Shown piece by piece: positions 1 to 11,954 of a stretch of DNA of 45,507 nt (the first letter of the stretch is position 1; every line of letters starts with the position of its first letter). The translations under genes were made by a program, and so were the position numbers. Below the pieces are notes generated by a model. The model ran no database searches. It was not told the origin of the DNA and saw nothing but the letters and a program-made list of their open reading frames with translations. Source of the DNA: Alteromonas confluentis (GTDB lineage: Bacteria > Pseudomonadota > Gammaproteobacteria > Enterobacterales > Alteromonadaceae); the NCBI RefSeq assembly GCF_001757105.1, contig NZ_MDHN01000031.1:1-45507 (forward strand), written 5' to 3'.

Positions 1-18
1 TAATGCCGATCAGTTAAG
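1..18 (+). repeat. Left terminal inverted repeat of the IS4 element
   Basis: The sequence taatgccgatcagttaag matches the reverse complement of 1415-1432 at 16 of 18 positions. It starts at the first base of the window, so the true outer end could extend a little further left. Confidence 0.85.
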
Positions 19-29
19 AATATTTTCAT

Positions 30-49
30 GATCGGTTGACCGATCTTTT
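30..49 (+). terminator. Hairpin at the IS 5' end, outer
   Basis: GATCGG (30-35), loop TTGA and CCGATC (40-45) are followed by TTTT. It is the first of two hairpins between the left repeat and the transposase gene and would stop or weaken transcription entering from outside. Confidence 0.5.
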
Positions 50-58
50 AAAGGCTTC

Positions 59-94
59 AAAATCCGATATCAGTTTCTGATATCGGATTTTTTT
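59..94 (+). terminator. Strong hairpin directly before the transposase start
   Basis: A perfect 15-bp stem (59-73 with 77-91, loop TTT) ends in a T run that touches the ATG at 95. It has the form of an intrinsic terminator. In read-through mRNA it would also bury the translation start. I infer a role in keeping the transposase silent when outside promoters read into the element, as known for IS10 and IS50. Confidence 0.7.
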
Positions 95-1423
95 ATGCCT
101 TTACTTTCCAACCTCGATGAAACATTCAGTCATGCTGAAGATTTGAATACTATTGATAAGCTCATGTCTTTTGTTGACCCTGAACTGCTCCAGCAAGCTT
201 ATGATTTATCGGGTGTAGCGACCGTCAGACGTCGCCGGTTGCCGCTGGATTCCGTCGTTTTTACGATTGTGGGAATGAGCCTCTTCCGTAACGACCCTGT
301 CTGGGATGTCGCGAATAAACTCGATGTTTCGCTGCCGGGTAAAAACCGCTTTGTTGCGCCCAGTGCGGTGGTGCAAGCCCGGCAACGACTGGGGGAGGAA
401 GCTGTCGGTCACGTCTTTAAGTTAATGGCACAGCGAGCATTTGGAGAGTATGCCTTTGAACAGTGGTGTGGTTTAAATGTCCTGGCGGTTGATGGTGTGA
501 TGTTCCGTGCGCAGGATACCAATGAGAATCTTGATACATTTGGTTGTGACCGGAATGCTAAAGGTGATAATCCTTATCCGCAGGTACGCATGTGCAGCCT
601 GATGGAAACGTCCAGCCATCTTCTATTAGCCAGTGAATTCGACAGTCGTGATGTCGGCGAGATGTCACTTGCAGAGCGCCTTGTTCCTTCGGTGCCAGAT
701 AACTCCCTGACTCTCTTTGACAGAGGATATTACTCGTTGGGATTACTCCATCTATGGATGACTAAAGGTGTGAATACCCACTGGATGCTGCCTGCTCGTA
801 AAGATTTACAGTACACAGTAAAGCATCAACTAAGCGACCATGATGCTGTTGTCACACTGAAAACCTCGCCCCAGGCCAGAAAAAAATTTAGTGGCTTACC
901 TGAGACCCTCGAAGCGAGATTGACCAGCTATGAAGTCGATGGAAAGACTTACCGTGTGCTTAGTTCAATGGTCAATGCGCTACAGTTTCCCTATGACGAA
1001 GTTGTCGATGTGTATGTTCAACGCTGGGAAATAGAGCTGGGCTTCAGGGAAATGAAACAAACGATGCATCAGGCAAAACTGACACTCCGAAGCAAGAAGC
1101 CGGAGATGGTACGACAGGAGCTCTGGGGGCTATTACTCGCCTACAACCTGATTCGAATGATGATGCTGGATGCTGTCAAAGATATGCCGGAGCTATCTCC
1201 GTCCCGACTCAGCTTCGGCTTATGCATGAGACACATTATTGTATTCTTCCTGTCAACCATTCCGGAAACCGTTACTAAGCTGCCCGTTCACTATGAATAT
1301 CTGATGGAATCTCTGAGAATGATGAGGTTGCCCGACAAACGTCCAGACAGATATTACCCAAGAGCGGTGAGGAAAAAACCGACTAAATACCCCACAAAGA
1401 AAAAAGCCAGTCAGCTTAACTGA
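95..1423 (+). CDS. IS4-family transposase (DDE)
   Basis: A 442-residue transposase that should cut and paste the element. The N-terminal part (about 10-120) resembles the IS4 N-terminal domain. The catalytic core follows, with Asp133 in LAVDG, Asp209 in LFDRGYYS, and the IS4 signature Y-x2-R-x3-E-x6-K at Tyr307, Arg310, Glu314 and Lys321. The gene looks full length and uninterrupted, so the element could be active. The ATG at 95 has no Shine-Dalgarno sequence because the T run of a hairpin directly precedes it, so translation is probably poor by design. The stop codon lies inside the right inverted repeat. Confidence 0.93.
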   Translation: MPLLSNLDETFSHAEDLNTIDKLMSFVDPELLQQAYDLSGVATVRRRRLPLDSVVFTIVGMSLFRNDPVWDVANKLDVSLPGKNRFVAPSAVVQARQRLGEEAVGHVFKLMAQRAFGEYAFEQWCGLNVLAVDGVMFRAQDTNENLDTFGCDRNAKGDNPYPQVRMCSLMETSSHLLLASEFDSRDVGEMSLAERLVPSVPDNSLTLFDRGYYSLGLLHLWMTKGVNTHWMLPARKDLQYTVKHQLSDHDAVVTLKTSPQARKKFSGLPETLEARLTSYEVDGKTYRVLSSMVNALQFPYDEVVDVYVQRWEIELGFREMKQTMHQAKLTLRSKKPEMVRQELWGLLLAYNLIRMMMLDAVKDMPELSPSRLSFGLCMRHIIVFFLSTIPETVTKLPVHYEYLMESLRMMRLPDKRPDRYYPRAVRKKPTKYPTKKKASQLN

Positions 1424-1428
1424 CTGGC
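1400..1428 (-). terminator. Intrinsic terminator at the right IS end, facing icd transcription
   Basis: On the minus strand a perfect 9-bp stem (1406-1414 with 1420-1428, 5-nt loop) is followed by a TTTTTT run (complement of 1400-1405). Transcripts of icd that enter the IS would meet this hairpin about 40 nt after the icd stop. It overlaps the inverted repeat and the end of the transposase gene. Confidence 0.65.
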
Positions 1429-1432
1429 ATTA
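1415..1432 (-). repeat. Right terminal inverted repeat of the IS4 element
   Basis: Complement of the left repeat with two mismatches. Base 1432 is taken as the outer end because similarity to the left end stops there and a broken host hairpin begins at 1433. Confidence 0.85.
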
Positions 1433-1452
1433 GGCGAAAGCCGGGTTTTTTG
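1433..1452. terminator. Remnant of the icd terminator, split by the IS
   Basis: GGC (1433-1435), GAAA and GCC (1440-1442) are followed by GGG and a seven-T run (1446-1452). The GGG and T run have no partner on the IS side, so one arm of a longer hairpin appears to have been separated by the insertion. The missing arm should lie left of the element, outside the window. Confidence 0.55.
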
Positions 1453-1467
1453 GTTTTGCTTAAGCGC

Positions 1468-4147
<2,680 letters not shown>

Positions 4148-4690
4148 ATGTCTGCAGGAAAAGTGCTGCTGTTTAATAAACCCTTCAATGTGCTGACCCA
4201 GTTCACCGACCAGGAAGGCCGACAAACCCTGAAAGATTTTATTCCCGTACCGGGCGTGTATGCAGCCGGTCGTCTCGACCGCGATTCTGAAGGCCTATTA
4301 GTGCTCACAGACGATGGTAAACTCCAGCACCGTCTCGCCAACCCTAAAGCCAAAACCAGTAAAACCTATTGGGTACAGGTTGAAGGTGAAGTCACCGACA
4401 ACGCCATTGCACAACTTTGTCGCGGCGTGGAATTGAAAGACGGCATGACCCGACCTGCAAAAGTGAAACGAATAGACGAGCCGAACCTCTGGCCCCGTAC
4501 CCCTCCCGTCAGGTATCGAAAACATATTCCCACCAGCTGGTTATCGATAACCATTACTGAAGGCAAGAATCGTCAGGTGCGAAGAATGACGGCCCACGTG
4601 GGATTCCCAACCCTTCGTTTAATTCGCTACCGCATTGGAAACTGGACCATCGATGGTATCGATAACGGCAAATATATCGAGATTAGCTAA
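4148..4690 (+). CDS. rluE: 23S rRNA pseudouridine(2457) synthase RluE
   Basis: The enzyme isomerises a uridine in 23S rRNA to pseudouridine. The 180-residue protein has the RsuA/RluB/E/F family signature [17 protein letters not shown], whose Asp after RL is the catalytic residue, plus the C-terminal motif [10 protein letters not shown]. It lacks an N-terminal S4 domain, as expected for RluE. The frame is open from an ATG ten codons upstream, but [12 protein letters not shown] at 4148 fits the family start. No clear ribosome binding site helps the choice. It precedes mnmA in the same direction with a 184-bp gap. Confidence 0.9.
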   Translation: MSAGKVLLFNKPFNVLTQFTDQEGRQTLKDFIPVPGVYAAGRLDRDSEGLLVLTDDGKLQHRLANPKAKTSKTYWVQVEGEVTDNAIAQLCRGVELKDGMTRPAKVKRIDEPNLWPRTPPVRYRKHIPTSWLSITITEGKNRQVRRMTAHVGFPTLRLIRYRIGNWTIDGIDNGKYIEIS

Positions 4691-4874
4691 CCGTTTCGGC
4701 AGGATGGTTTATCCTTATAGCAGTGTTAGCCACCACCGCTGCCAGGCGCTTTTCATAAAATGGTACAAGATAGAACACATTAGCACTGTATCTGCCGTGT
4801 AAACTGCAGATGTTTCTGGTAGAATCCGCGACCCTGAATAACCGGACAACGTTGGAAATTAGCGAAGAGTCAGT

Positions 4875-5990
4875 ATGTCATCAAATTCAACCCCTTCTCC
4901 ATCAAAACAAAAAGTCATTGTCGGCATGTCCGGCGGTGTGGATTCCTCTGTTTCTGCTTATCTGTTGCAGCAGCAGGGCTATCAGGTGGAAGGTCTGTTC
5001 ATGAAGAACTGGGAAGAAGACGACAATGATGAATACTGTGCAGCCGCAGAAGACCTGGCAGACGCGCAGGCGGTGGCCGATAAGCTCGGTATGGAACTGC
5101 ACACCATTAATTTCGCCGCAGAATACTGGGACAACGTATTCGAGTATTTCCTTGAAGAATACAAAGCTGGACGCACGCCAAACCCGGATATCATGTGCAA
5201 CAAGGAAATTAAATTTAAAGCTTTCCTTGAGTTTGCAGCCGAAGATTTAGGCGCCGATTACATTGCTACCGGACATTATGTGCAGCGTCGATATAAAGAT
5301 GGTCACTGGCAAATGTTACGAGGTCTCGATGGCAATAAAGATCAAAGCTACTTTCTTTACACCCTTGGCGAAGAGCATATAGCGAAAACCCTGTTCCCGG
5401 TTGGCGAACTGGAAAAGCCTCGGGTACGCGAAATTGCAGAAGAACAAGGCCTAATCACCGCCGACAAGAAAGATTCCACTGGCATTTGTTTTATTGGTGA
5501 ACGCAAATTTAAAGATTTCCTGGGTAAATTTTTACCCGCTCAGCCTGGTGTCATTGAAACTGCTGAAGGCGAAGTGATTGGCGAACACGAAGGTTTGATG
5601 TACCACACCCTTGGCCAGCGCAAAGGCTTACACATTGGTGGCCTGGCAAAATACGGTGACGACCCTTGGTATGTGGTAGACAAAGACGTTGAACGTAATG
5701 TACTCATCGTTGGTCAAGGTACAAACCACCCTCGCCTTTATTCAAAAGGCCTGGTTGCCAAGCAATTACATTGGGTAGACCGCAAGCCAGTAACAGAAAC
5801 CGTGCGTGCGGTAGTGAAAACCCGCTATCGTCAAACAGATATTCCCTGCACATTACGCCCTATTGACGACGACCAGGTCGAAGTATTATTCGACGAACCG
5901 CAAAAAGCAGTGACTCCCGGTCAGTCGGCGGTATTTTATCGCGATGAGGTGTGCTTAGGTGGCGGGATAATAGAGAGCTATATTCGCTGA
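4875..5990 (+). CDS. mnmA: tRNA-specific 2-thiouridylase MnmA
   Basis: MnmA puts the 2-thio group on U34 of Lys, Glu and Gln tRNAs, taking sulfur from the IscS/Tus relay and activating the uridine with ATP. The 371-residue protein shows the PP-loop SGGVDSS near the N terminus, the first catalytic cysteine in [12 protein letters not shown] and the second in [12 protein letters not shown]. Length matches the family. It is translationally coupled to hflD: the TGA stop and the next ATG share one base at 5990. Confidence 0.97.
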   Translation: MSSNSTPSPSKQKVIVGMSGGVDSSVSAYLLQQQGYQVEGLFMKNWEEDDNDEYCAAAEDLADAQAVADKLGMELHTINFAAEYWDNVFEYFLEEYKAGRTPNPDIMCNKEIKFKAFLEFAAEDLGADYIATGHYVQRRYKDGHWQMLRGLDGNKDQSYFLYTLGEEHIAKTLFPVGELEKPRVREIAEEQGLITADKKDSTGICFIGERKFKDFLGKFLPAQPGVIETAEGEVIGEHEGLMYHTLGQRKGLHIGGLAKYGDDPWYVVDKDVERNVLIVGQGTNHPRLYSKGLVAKQLHWVDRKPVTETVRAVVKTRYRQTDIPCTLRPIDDDQVEVLFDEPQKAVTPGQSAVFYRDEVCLGGGIIESYIR

Positions 5991-6616
5991 TGCTTGACTC
6001 AAGGATAGAACAACACATAGCCCTGGCCGGAGTGTGCCAGGCCGCAGCACTGGTGCAGAAAGTTGCCCGCTCCGGTGCGGTAGATACGGAAGCCTGTGAG
6101 GCCAGCTTGTCCAGTATTTTAGTGACAGATCCGGAATCACCCCAGCATGTGTTCGGCCAGTTAAGTAACCTGAAAATGGGTTACAAAAGTATTGTGTCTC
6201 AGCTTTCCGGCCGAAGCAGTCATAAAGATGCAGAACTGACCCGATATGTCGCCAGCTTACTTAGTTTAGAAAGAAAACTGGCAGCAAAGCCAGATGCGCT
6301 GAATGAACTCAGTCAACGTATTTCCCATGTTCAGCGACAACTTGCCCATGTCGATTTCGACAACAGCAAGATTATTGCCTCTCTGGCCAGCATTTATTCC
6401 GATATTATTAGCCCGCTGGCCCCGAAAATTCAGGTTGCGGGTAATAATGAATTTCTTAGCCGTCCGCTCAATCAACAACGTGTTCGTGCGCTATTGTTGG
6501 CTGGTGTGCGGGCTGCGGTAATGTGGCGGCAAATGGGTGGGCGCAGACGCCAGATCCTGTTTGGCCGTAAACAAATTTTACACAGTGCAACCCTTGCACT
6601 GAGATTAATCAACTAG
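5990..6616 (+). CDS. hflD: High-frequency lysogenization protein HflD homologue
   Basis: A 208-residue, mostly helical protein of the HflD (YcfC) family, peripheral to the inner membrane. In E. coli it binds the phage lambda CII activator and affects the lysis/lysogeny choice; its cellular job is not settled. Identification rests on similarity of length and on the conserved order mnmA-hflD-purB. The start ATG overlaps the mnmA stop by one base. An upstream in-frame ATG inside mnmA is less likely. Confidence 0.9.
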   Translation: MLDSRIEQHIALAGVCQAAALVQKVARSGAVDTEACEASLSSILVTDPESPQHVFGQLSNLKMGYKSIVSQLSGRSSHKDAELTRYVASLLSLERKLAAKPDALNELSQRISHVQRQLAHVDFDNSKIIASLASIYSDIISPLAPKIQVAGNNEFLSRPLNQQRVRALLLAGVRAAVMWRQMGGRRRQILFGRKQILHSATLALRLIN

Positions 6617-6626
6617 TTTAGTTTAG

Positions 6627-8009
<1,383 letters not shown>

Positions 8010-8044
8010 ATTTTCAGCGGTAGACTCTGAAAAATCTTCGTAAT

Positions 8045-8069
8045 AAGGGCTGCTTCGCAGCCCTTTTTT
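8045..8069 (+). terminator. Intrinsic terminator of purB
   Basis: Perfect 9-bp stem AAGGGCTGC (8045-8053) with GCAGCCCTT (8057-8065), loop TTC, followed by a T run. It closes the rluE/mnmA-hflD-purB group. Confidence 0.9.
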
Positions 8070-8085
8070 CACTGTCAGGGAAAGT

Positions 8086-9288
8086 GTGAAAAAGCCTAAC
8101 CTCAAAACCAGTATGACCACCACCTTGCTGGTACGAAACCTCTCATTCGCCGTGATTGCCGGGCTTGCCTTGTACACATCGGCAGTCGTGCTGATCCTAA
8201 AGGACTACTCCACGCCGGTACTCGTGCTTATTGCCATGCATGGTATTTTGTTTGCCAGCTGTGTTGCACTGACTTACCGCCGACGCCCGGGTTCATCAGA
8301 GCGCGCAAGGTTTTTCTTCGTTAGCAGTAGTATGACGCTAATCACATTACTTTCTTTAATGTGGGAAAAAGACACGGGTCTGCAACAGTTACTTCTGTTT
8401 GGCATGATCACCAGTGGTTTTATTTTTCCTCGCAAAGAGAAACGCCAACGGCGGTTTGCAGAAACAACCTTTGGATTACTGTATGTCGTTGTGGAAGCCG
8501 TGATTGTTTTTAGTCAGTCTCACAGCTTCGCCTCTTTACGCTTAGCCAACGCGGTGATTCTGGTGACTGGTGGCCTAATGGTTCTGCGGTGGATACGAGG
8601 AAAGCTCGAAACACAAAGTCAAACACTGGCATTATCAGAAAAGCAAAATAAAGCGCTACTGAACAGCATGCTACCTCTCGGGCCTAAAAACAGCACGGAG
8701 CACTGGCCCCTTGGCATGACAGACAAACTGCACAATGTCAGCGTACTGTTTGCCGATTTGCAAGGTTATACCAAGCTCAGTGAGCGCTACGATGATGTCC
8801 ACATTGTGTCGATTCTAGACGATCTTTACAGCCTGTTTGATAGCCTGGCAATTCGCTACGGTATCGAAAAACTAAAAACCAATGGCGATGAATATATGGC
8901 TGCTGTGGGAATTCCAAGTACCCTGGCGCGGAATGAAGTGGGCAACGCGCACACTGTAGAAACGCTTTGTTCCTTTGCACAAGATATGTTGCAAAGCTTC
9001 CGCACATTATCGGAAGCGCGGGAACTGGGCTGTAATATCCGTATCGGTATCGCCACCGGCTCAGTCATTGGCGGTATTATTGGAACGCATAAACCCTATT
9101 TTGATATCTGGGGGAAAACGGTGAACCGTGCTGCTCTCCTTGAACAAGCCAGTATTCCCGGCACCATTACTGTGTGCGCCCGCACCCGGGGCCACCTCAC
9201 AGACAGCCAAAATACACAATTCGACTTCTCTGACCGCTTTGTTGTTGGTGACAACCTGGTGGCACACACGCTCATTTTTAAATCCTGA
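8086..9288 (+). CDS. Membrane-anchored class III adenylate/guanylate cyclase
   Basis: A probable cyclic-nucleotide synthase of the inner membrane. Residues 15-170 hold about six hydrophobic helices. A helical linker with LLNSMLP precedes the cyclase domain at about 215-395. Visible active-site residues are the metal ligands Asp224 (LFADLQGYTKLS) and Asp268 (KTNGDEYMA), Lys264, and Asp340 in FDIWGKTVN for base recognition. The conserved Asn347 is present, but the transition-state Arg expected at 351 is Leu (VNRAALLE); an Arg sits at 348 instead. Activity is therefore uncertain. The GTG start has CAGGGA before it. The gene follows the purB terminator and runs 17 bp ahead of roxA. Confidence 0.88.
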   Translation: MKKPNLKTSMTTTLLVRNLSFAVIAGLALYTSAVVLILKDYSTPVLVLIAMHGILFASCVALTYRRRPGSSERARFFFVSSSMTLITLLSLMWEKDTGLQQLLLFGMITSGFIFPRKEKRQRRFAETTFGLLYVVVEAVIVFSQSHSFASLRLANAVILVTGGLMVLRWIRGKLETQSQTLALSEKQNKALLNSMLPLGPKNSTEHWPLGMTDKLHNVSVLFADLQGYTKLSERYDDVHIVSILDDLYSLFDSLAIRYGIEKLKTNGDEYMAAVGIPSTLARNEVGNAHTVETLCSFAQDMLQSFRTLSEARELGCNIRIGIATGSVIGGIIGTHKPYFDIWGKTVNRAALLEQASIPGTITVCARTRGHLTDSQNTQFDFSDRFVVGDNLVAHTLIFKS

Positions 9289-9305
9289 CTACTCCGGACA
9301 CACGC

Positions 9306-10457
9306 ATGTATCAACTGAACGGTGAATTCTGCACCGACACTTTTCTCGCTCAACACTGGCAAAAAAAGCCTATGGTGATCCGTGAAGCCTTTAGCGGTTT
9401 TATCGATCCGGTTGATGAACACGACCTGGCTGGCCTTGCCCAGGAAGAACAAATAGACAGCCGGATTGTCAGTCACGACAACGGCGAATGGCATGTTTCA
9501 CACGGCCCTTTCGAAGATTTTGAAGATGTTTGCAAAGGTAAGTGGACACTGCTGGTGCAAGCCGTAGACCGCTACATAAATGACATCGACGCGCTCATGG
9601 AAGCCTTCCGGTTTGTGCCATATTGGCGCATGGACGATGTAATGATCAGTTTTGCTGTAGAAGGGGCTGGTGTGGGCGCGCACACCGACCAGTATGATGT
9701 ATTTTTGATCCAGGGTAAGGGCTCGCGGCGTTGGCGTGTTGCACCGCCCGACAACAGCGAAACCCATACCCCGCACAAAGATTTACAGCAAGTTACCGCG
9801 TTCTCTCCAACCATTGATGTGGTGTTGCAACCGGGTGACATGCTTTATATTCCTCCTGGCTGGGCCCATGATGGCGTTGCGCTTGAAGACTGCCTCACCT
9901 ATTCCATCGGCTTTCGCGCACCGACACAACAGGATTTACTTCAGCAACTCGCCGACACGGTAGCCGAACAAACCGGCGATAAAACAGATAGCAGTTCGCG
10001 CTATAGCGACCCGGATCTCGTAGCCCAATCCCATCCTTCTCTGGTGACAGAAAAGACCAGCAATGCCCTTAAAAACCTGTTCTTAGCGTTCTTAAACAGT
10101 GCTGATGGCGAAGATGCACTATTGAGTTTATTGAGTAACCAGCATCTTGCTCCTCTTGAAGCGCCAGAAGAAATAACCACTGAGGAACTGATTGCCTGTT
10201 TGGAAGAGGGAGACAGCGTGATGAGAGCACCAGGCTGTAAGCCTCTGTACAGTGAAACGCAAAATCATGAGCAGTTCACTTTTTTCATTAATGGTGAAAA
10301 ATTTGCGGCACCTAAGCATCTTATGCCCCGACTTTTGGCACTTTTTGCTGGCGAGCCGCTGTCGATAAACACCCCGGAAGCTGACGCCGGTGACATTGCG
10401 CTACTTTCTCTGTTAGCTATACTGATCTCAAGAGGTTACTGGGAACTAAGTAACTAA
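9306..10457 (+). CDS. roxA: Ribosomal protein arginine hydroxylase RoxA (YcfD-type, JmjC)
   Basis: An Fe(II)- and 2-oxoglutarate-dependent oxygenase; in E. coli it hydroxylates Arg81 of ribosomal protein L16. The 383-residue protein shows the iron-binding His126 and Asp128 in GAHTDQYDVF and the distal His188 in PPGWAHDG, with spacing as in E. coli YcfD. A winged-helix-like C-terminal part follows. It lies directly downstream of the cyclase gene and upstream of a GNAT gene, all in one direction. Confidence 0.93.
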   Translation: MYQLNGEFCTDTFLAQHWQKKPMVIREAFSGFIDPVDEHDLAGLAQEEQIDSRIVSHDNGEWHVSHGPFEDFEDVCKGKWTLLVQAVDRYINDIDALMEAFRFVPYWRMDDVMISFAVEGAGVGAHTDQYDVFLIQGKGSRRWRVAPPDNSETHTPHKDLQQVTAFSPTIDVVLQPGDMLYIPPGWAHDGVALEDCLTYSIGFRAPTQQDLLQQLADTVAEQTGDKTDSSSRYSDPDLVAQSHPSLVTEKTSNALKNLFLAFLNSADGEDALLSLLSNQHLAPLEAPEEITTEELIACLEEGDSVMRAPGCKPLYSETQNHEQFTFFINGEKFAAPKHLMPRLLALFAGEPLSINTPEADAGDIALLSLLAILISRGYWELSN

Positions 10458-10522
10458 CCACCATCGTCGCCTGGAAGCATCATGAGGACAATTTCAGGCA
10501 ACTATGACTCAGAGCGATAATC

Positions 10523-10981
10523 ATGCGTTTTCAAGTTGAAAGTGTTGATTGGACGAGTGGTAAACATCAACTGACAAAGCTTCGCGAACAAGTGTTTGTG
10601 ATTGAGTGGCATATCCCTCAAAACGCTGAATTTGACAACAGAGATTCAGACGCTTTTCATGTTTTAATATCCGACGATAAGCATCGGGCAATTGCCTCGG
10701 GAAGAATAACCCCCGACGGTGAAATTGGCCGTATTGCTGTACTTCACCCTTATCGCACTTTAGACGTCTACAAAATGTTGTTCGCCTCTCTTATCAAGCT
10801 TGCAGAGTCTGCTTGCGTTAACGAGGTGAAGGTTGTGTGCAACCTGGACAGTGTAGAAGCCCATAAATCGCGGGGCTACCTGCCAGAAGGCCCGGTATTT
10901 ATGGAAGCCGGTATTCCCCGTCAGCGGATGTTATGCCCCATTAGTCAGTTTTCACTGCCCATGGTCAGTGAGCTTCACTGA
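10523..10981 (+). CDS. GNAT-family N-acetyltransferase
   Basis: A 152-residue protein with the GNAT fold pattern, resembling the ElaA-like branch: an N-terminal LREQVFVIEWHIPQNAEFD segment, a central GRI-IAV strand pair, and a C-terminal NSVEAH/KSRGYLPEGPVFMEAGIPR-type segment. Substrate unknown. The acetyl-CoA pyrophosphate loop (usually Q/R-x-x-G-x-G/A) is degenerate: IAVLHPYRTLDVYKML has no glycine. It may bind acetyl-CoA poorly or act otherwise. It follows roxA by 65 bp and converges with the next gene. Confidence 0.8.
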   Translation: MRFQVESVDWTSGKHQLTKLREQVFVIEWHIPQNAEFDNRDSDAFHVLISDDKHRAIASGRITPDGEIGRIAVLHPYRTLDVYKMLFASLIKLAESACVNEVKVVCNLDSVEAHKSRGYLPEGPVFMEAGIPRQRMLCPISQFSLPMVSELH

Positions 10982-10995
10982 CCAACGCGCTCTAC

Positions 10996-11412
10996 TTAAC
11001 TTACCCAGAGAGATTCATCTTCGTAAAAACGGTACAGAGATTCAGCGCGGTTTTGTAGGAAATCAGCCTGACTGCGCTGTTGTGCACTGCTCTCGCTGTT
11101 TTCCAGGGTATTTGCCGCTTGTACCTGCCATTTTAAGGCAAAGTGACGCATGGCATCTCTGGCATCAGGAGCATTCTCTACGAGCATAAAATCGGTGGGC
11201 AACTCACCGTTTATCACCCAGTAAGTCTTATTGTCTTCGCCCGTGATTTTCCACAGTGCCAATACAGGGATCAGGTAGCGGCTTTCTTTGTGGTTAAGCG
11301 TTGAAGGTATTACCCCTTTTTCGGCAAGAAACATGTTTGCGTGTTGCCATTGTTCGCGTACCCATGCGGCGCTTTCTTCTTCGGTCATAGGTTGAGGTGT
11401 TGAGTCTGTCAT
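10996..11412 (-). CDS. DUF4826-like protein of unknown function
   Basis: A 138-residue, acidic, soluble protein without signal peptide or membrane segment. The pattern EEESAAWVREQW-HAN-FLAEKGV recalls the DUF4826 family of marine gammaproteobacteria; this is from memory. GAGAAGAAG precedes the ATG. It converges with the GNAT gene with 14 bp between the stops and no terminator between them. Confidence 0.7.
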   Translation of the reverse strand: MTDSTPQPMTEEESAAWVREQWQHANMFLAEKGVIPSTLNHKESRYLIPVLALWKITGEDNKTYWVINGELPTDFMLVENAPDARDAMRHFALKWQVQAANTLENSESSAQQRSQADFLQNRAESLYRFYEDESLWVS

Positions 11413-11591
11413 CGTACTTCTTCTCAGGTTTTATTATCATTTTTAAGTAGCTGAAACCTTAACACAGCCAGCAACATTCGTCCTTATTTGCCCAACCGGT
11501 TCTTTCACGTTTACACTTCGTTACAGCAAATTTCTTTTCATTTGCTATAACTAAGGTAATCTCACAGGCTGCAATCACTTCAGGCTTATTT

Positions 11592-11819
11592 ATGTTAAAA
11601 GTATTTCGAATTACTTTAGGGGCGCTACTCGCCATTGCTGGTGTGGTGCTAACCATTATTCCTGGTTCCAGTTTATTAGTATTGGTTGGTCTGGTGGTAC
11701 TTAGCTACGATGTGCCTAAAGCGCGGGTTTGGCTTAAAGTGGTTCAGGGAAGTATGCAGCGCGGCGCCAAAAAGCTCGATACATTTCTTCTTGCAAGAAA
11801 GCTTCGCAAACGCTGCTAA
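11592..11819 (+). CDS. Small membrane protein, PGPGW-like
   Basis: A 75-residue protein with one or two N-terminal hydrophobic helices (about 5-40) around a TIIPGSS turn and a strongly basic C terminus. The turn and the following LLVLVGLVVLS resemble small membrane proteins of the PGPGW family, where PGPGW stands at the turn; here the Trp is missing. Role unknown. It is followed by a bidirectional terminator shared with ppsA. Confidence 0.6.
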   Translation: MLKVFRITLGALLAIAGVVLTIIPGSSLLVLVGLVVLSYDVPKARVWLKVVQGSMQRGAKKLDTFLLARKLRKRC

Positions 11820-11866
11820 CCGCCCAATTGATGGGGCCTAACCATCTCACAATATTGAATAGACAA

Positions 11867-11893
11867 TAAAAAAGCCGCTTATCGCGGCTTTTT
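11867..11893. terminator. Bidirectional terminator between the small membrane protein gene and ppsA
   Basis: AAAGCCGC (11871-11878) pairs with GCGGCTTT (11884-11891) around TTATC. An A run precedes it and a T run follows, so it works for both converging genes. Confidence 0.85.
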
Positions 11894-11954
11894 GTGTCTT
11901 AGCGGGTTGGTTGGGATGAACCCGCCGATTCCTTAACTACATTGTAACTATAGC

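Larger units (their letters stand above)
1..1432 (+). mobile_element. IS4-family insertion sequence, complete
   Basis: The element is bounded by 18-bp imperfect inverted repeats at 1-18 and 1415-1432 (16 of 18 match; the two mismatches are at positions 8 and 9). It holds one transposase gene that fills almost the whole length, and its stop codon lies inside the right repeat. The left flank and its target duplication lie outside the window. The right flank starts at 1433 inside what was a terminator hairpin of icd. The IS4 assignment rests on the transposase motifs; I cannot name the exact IS. Confidence 0.9.
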
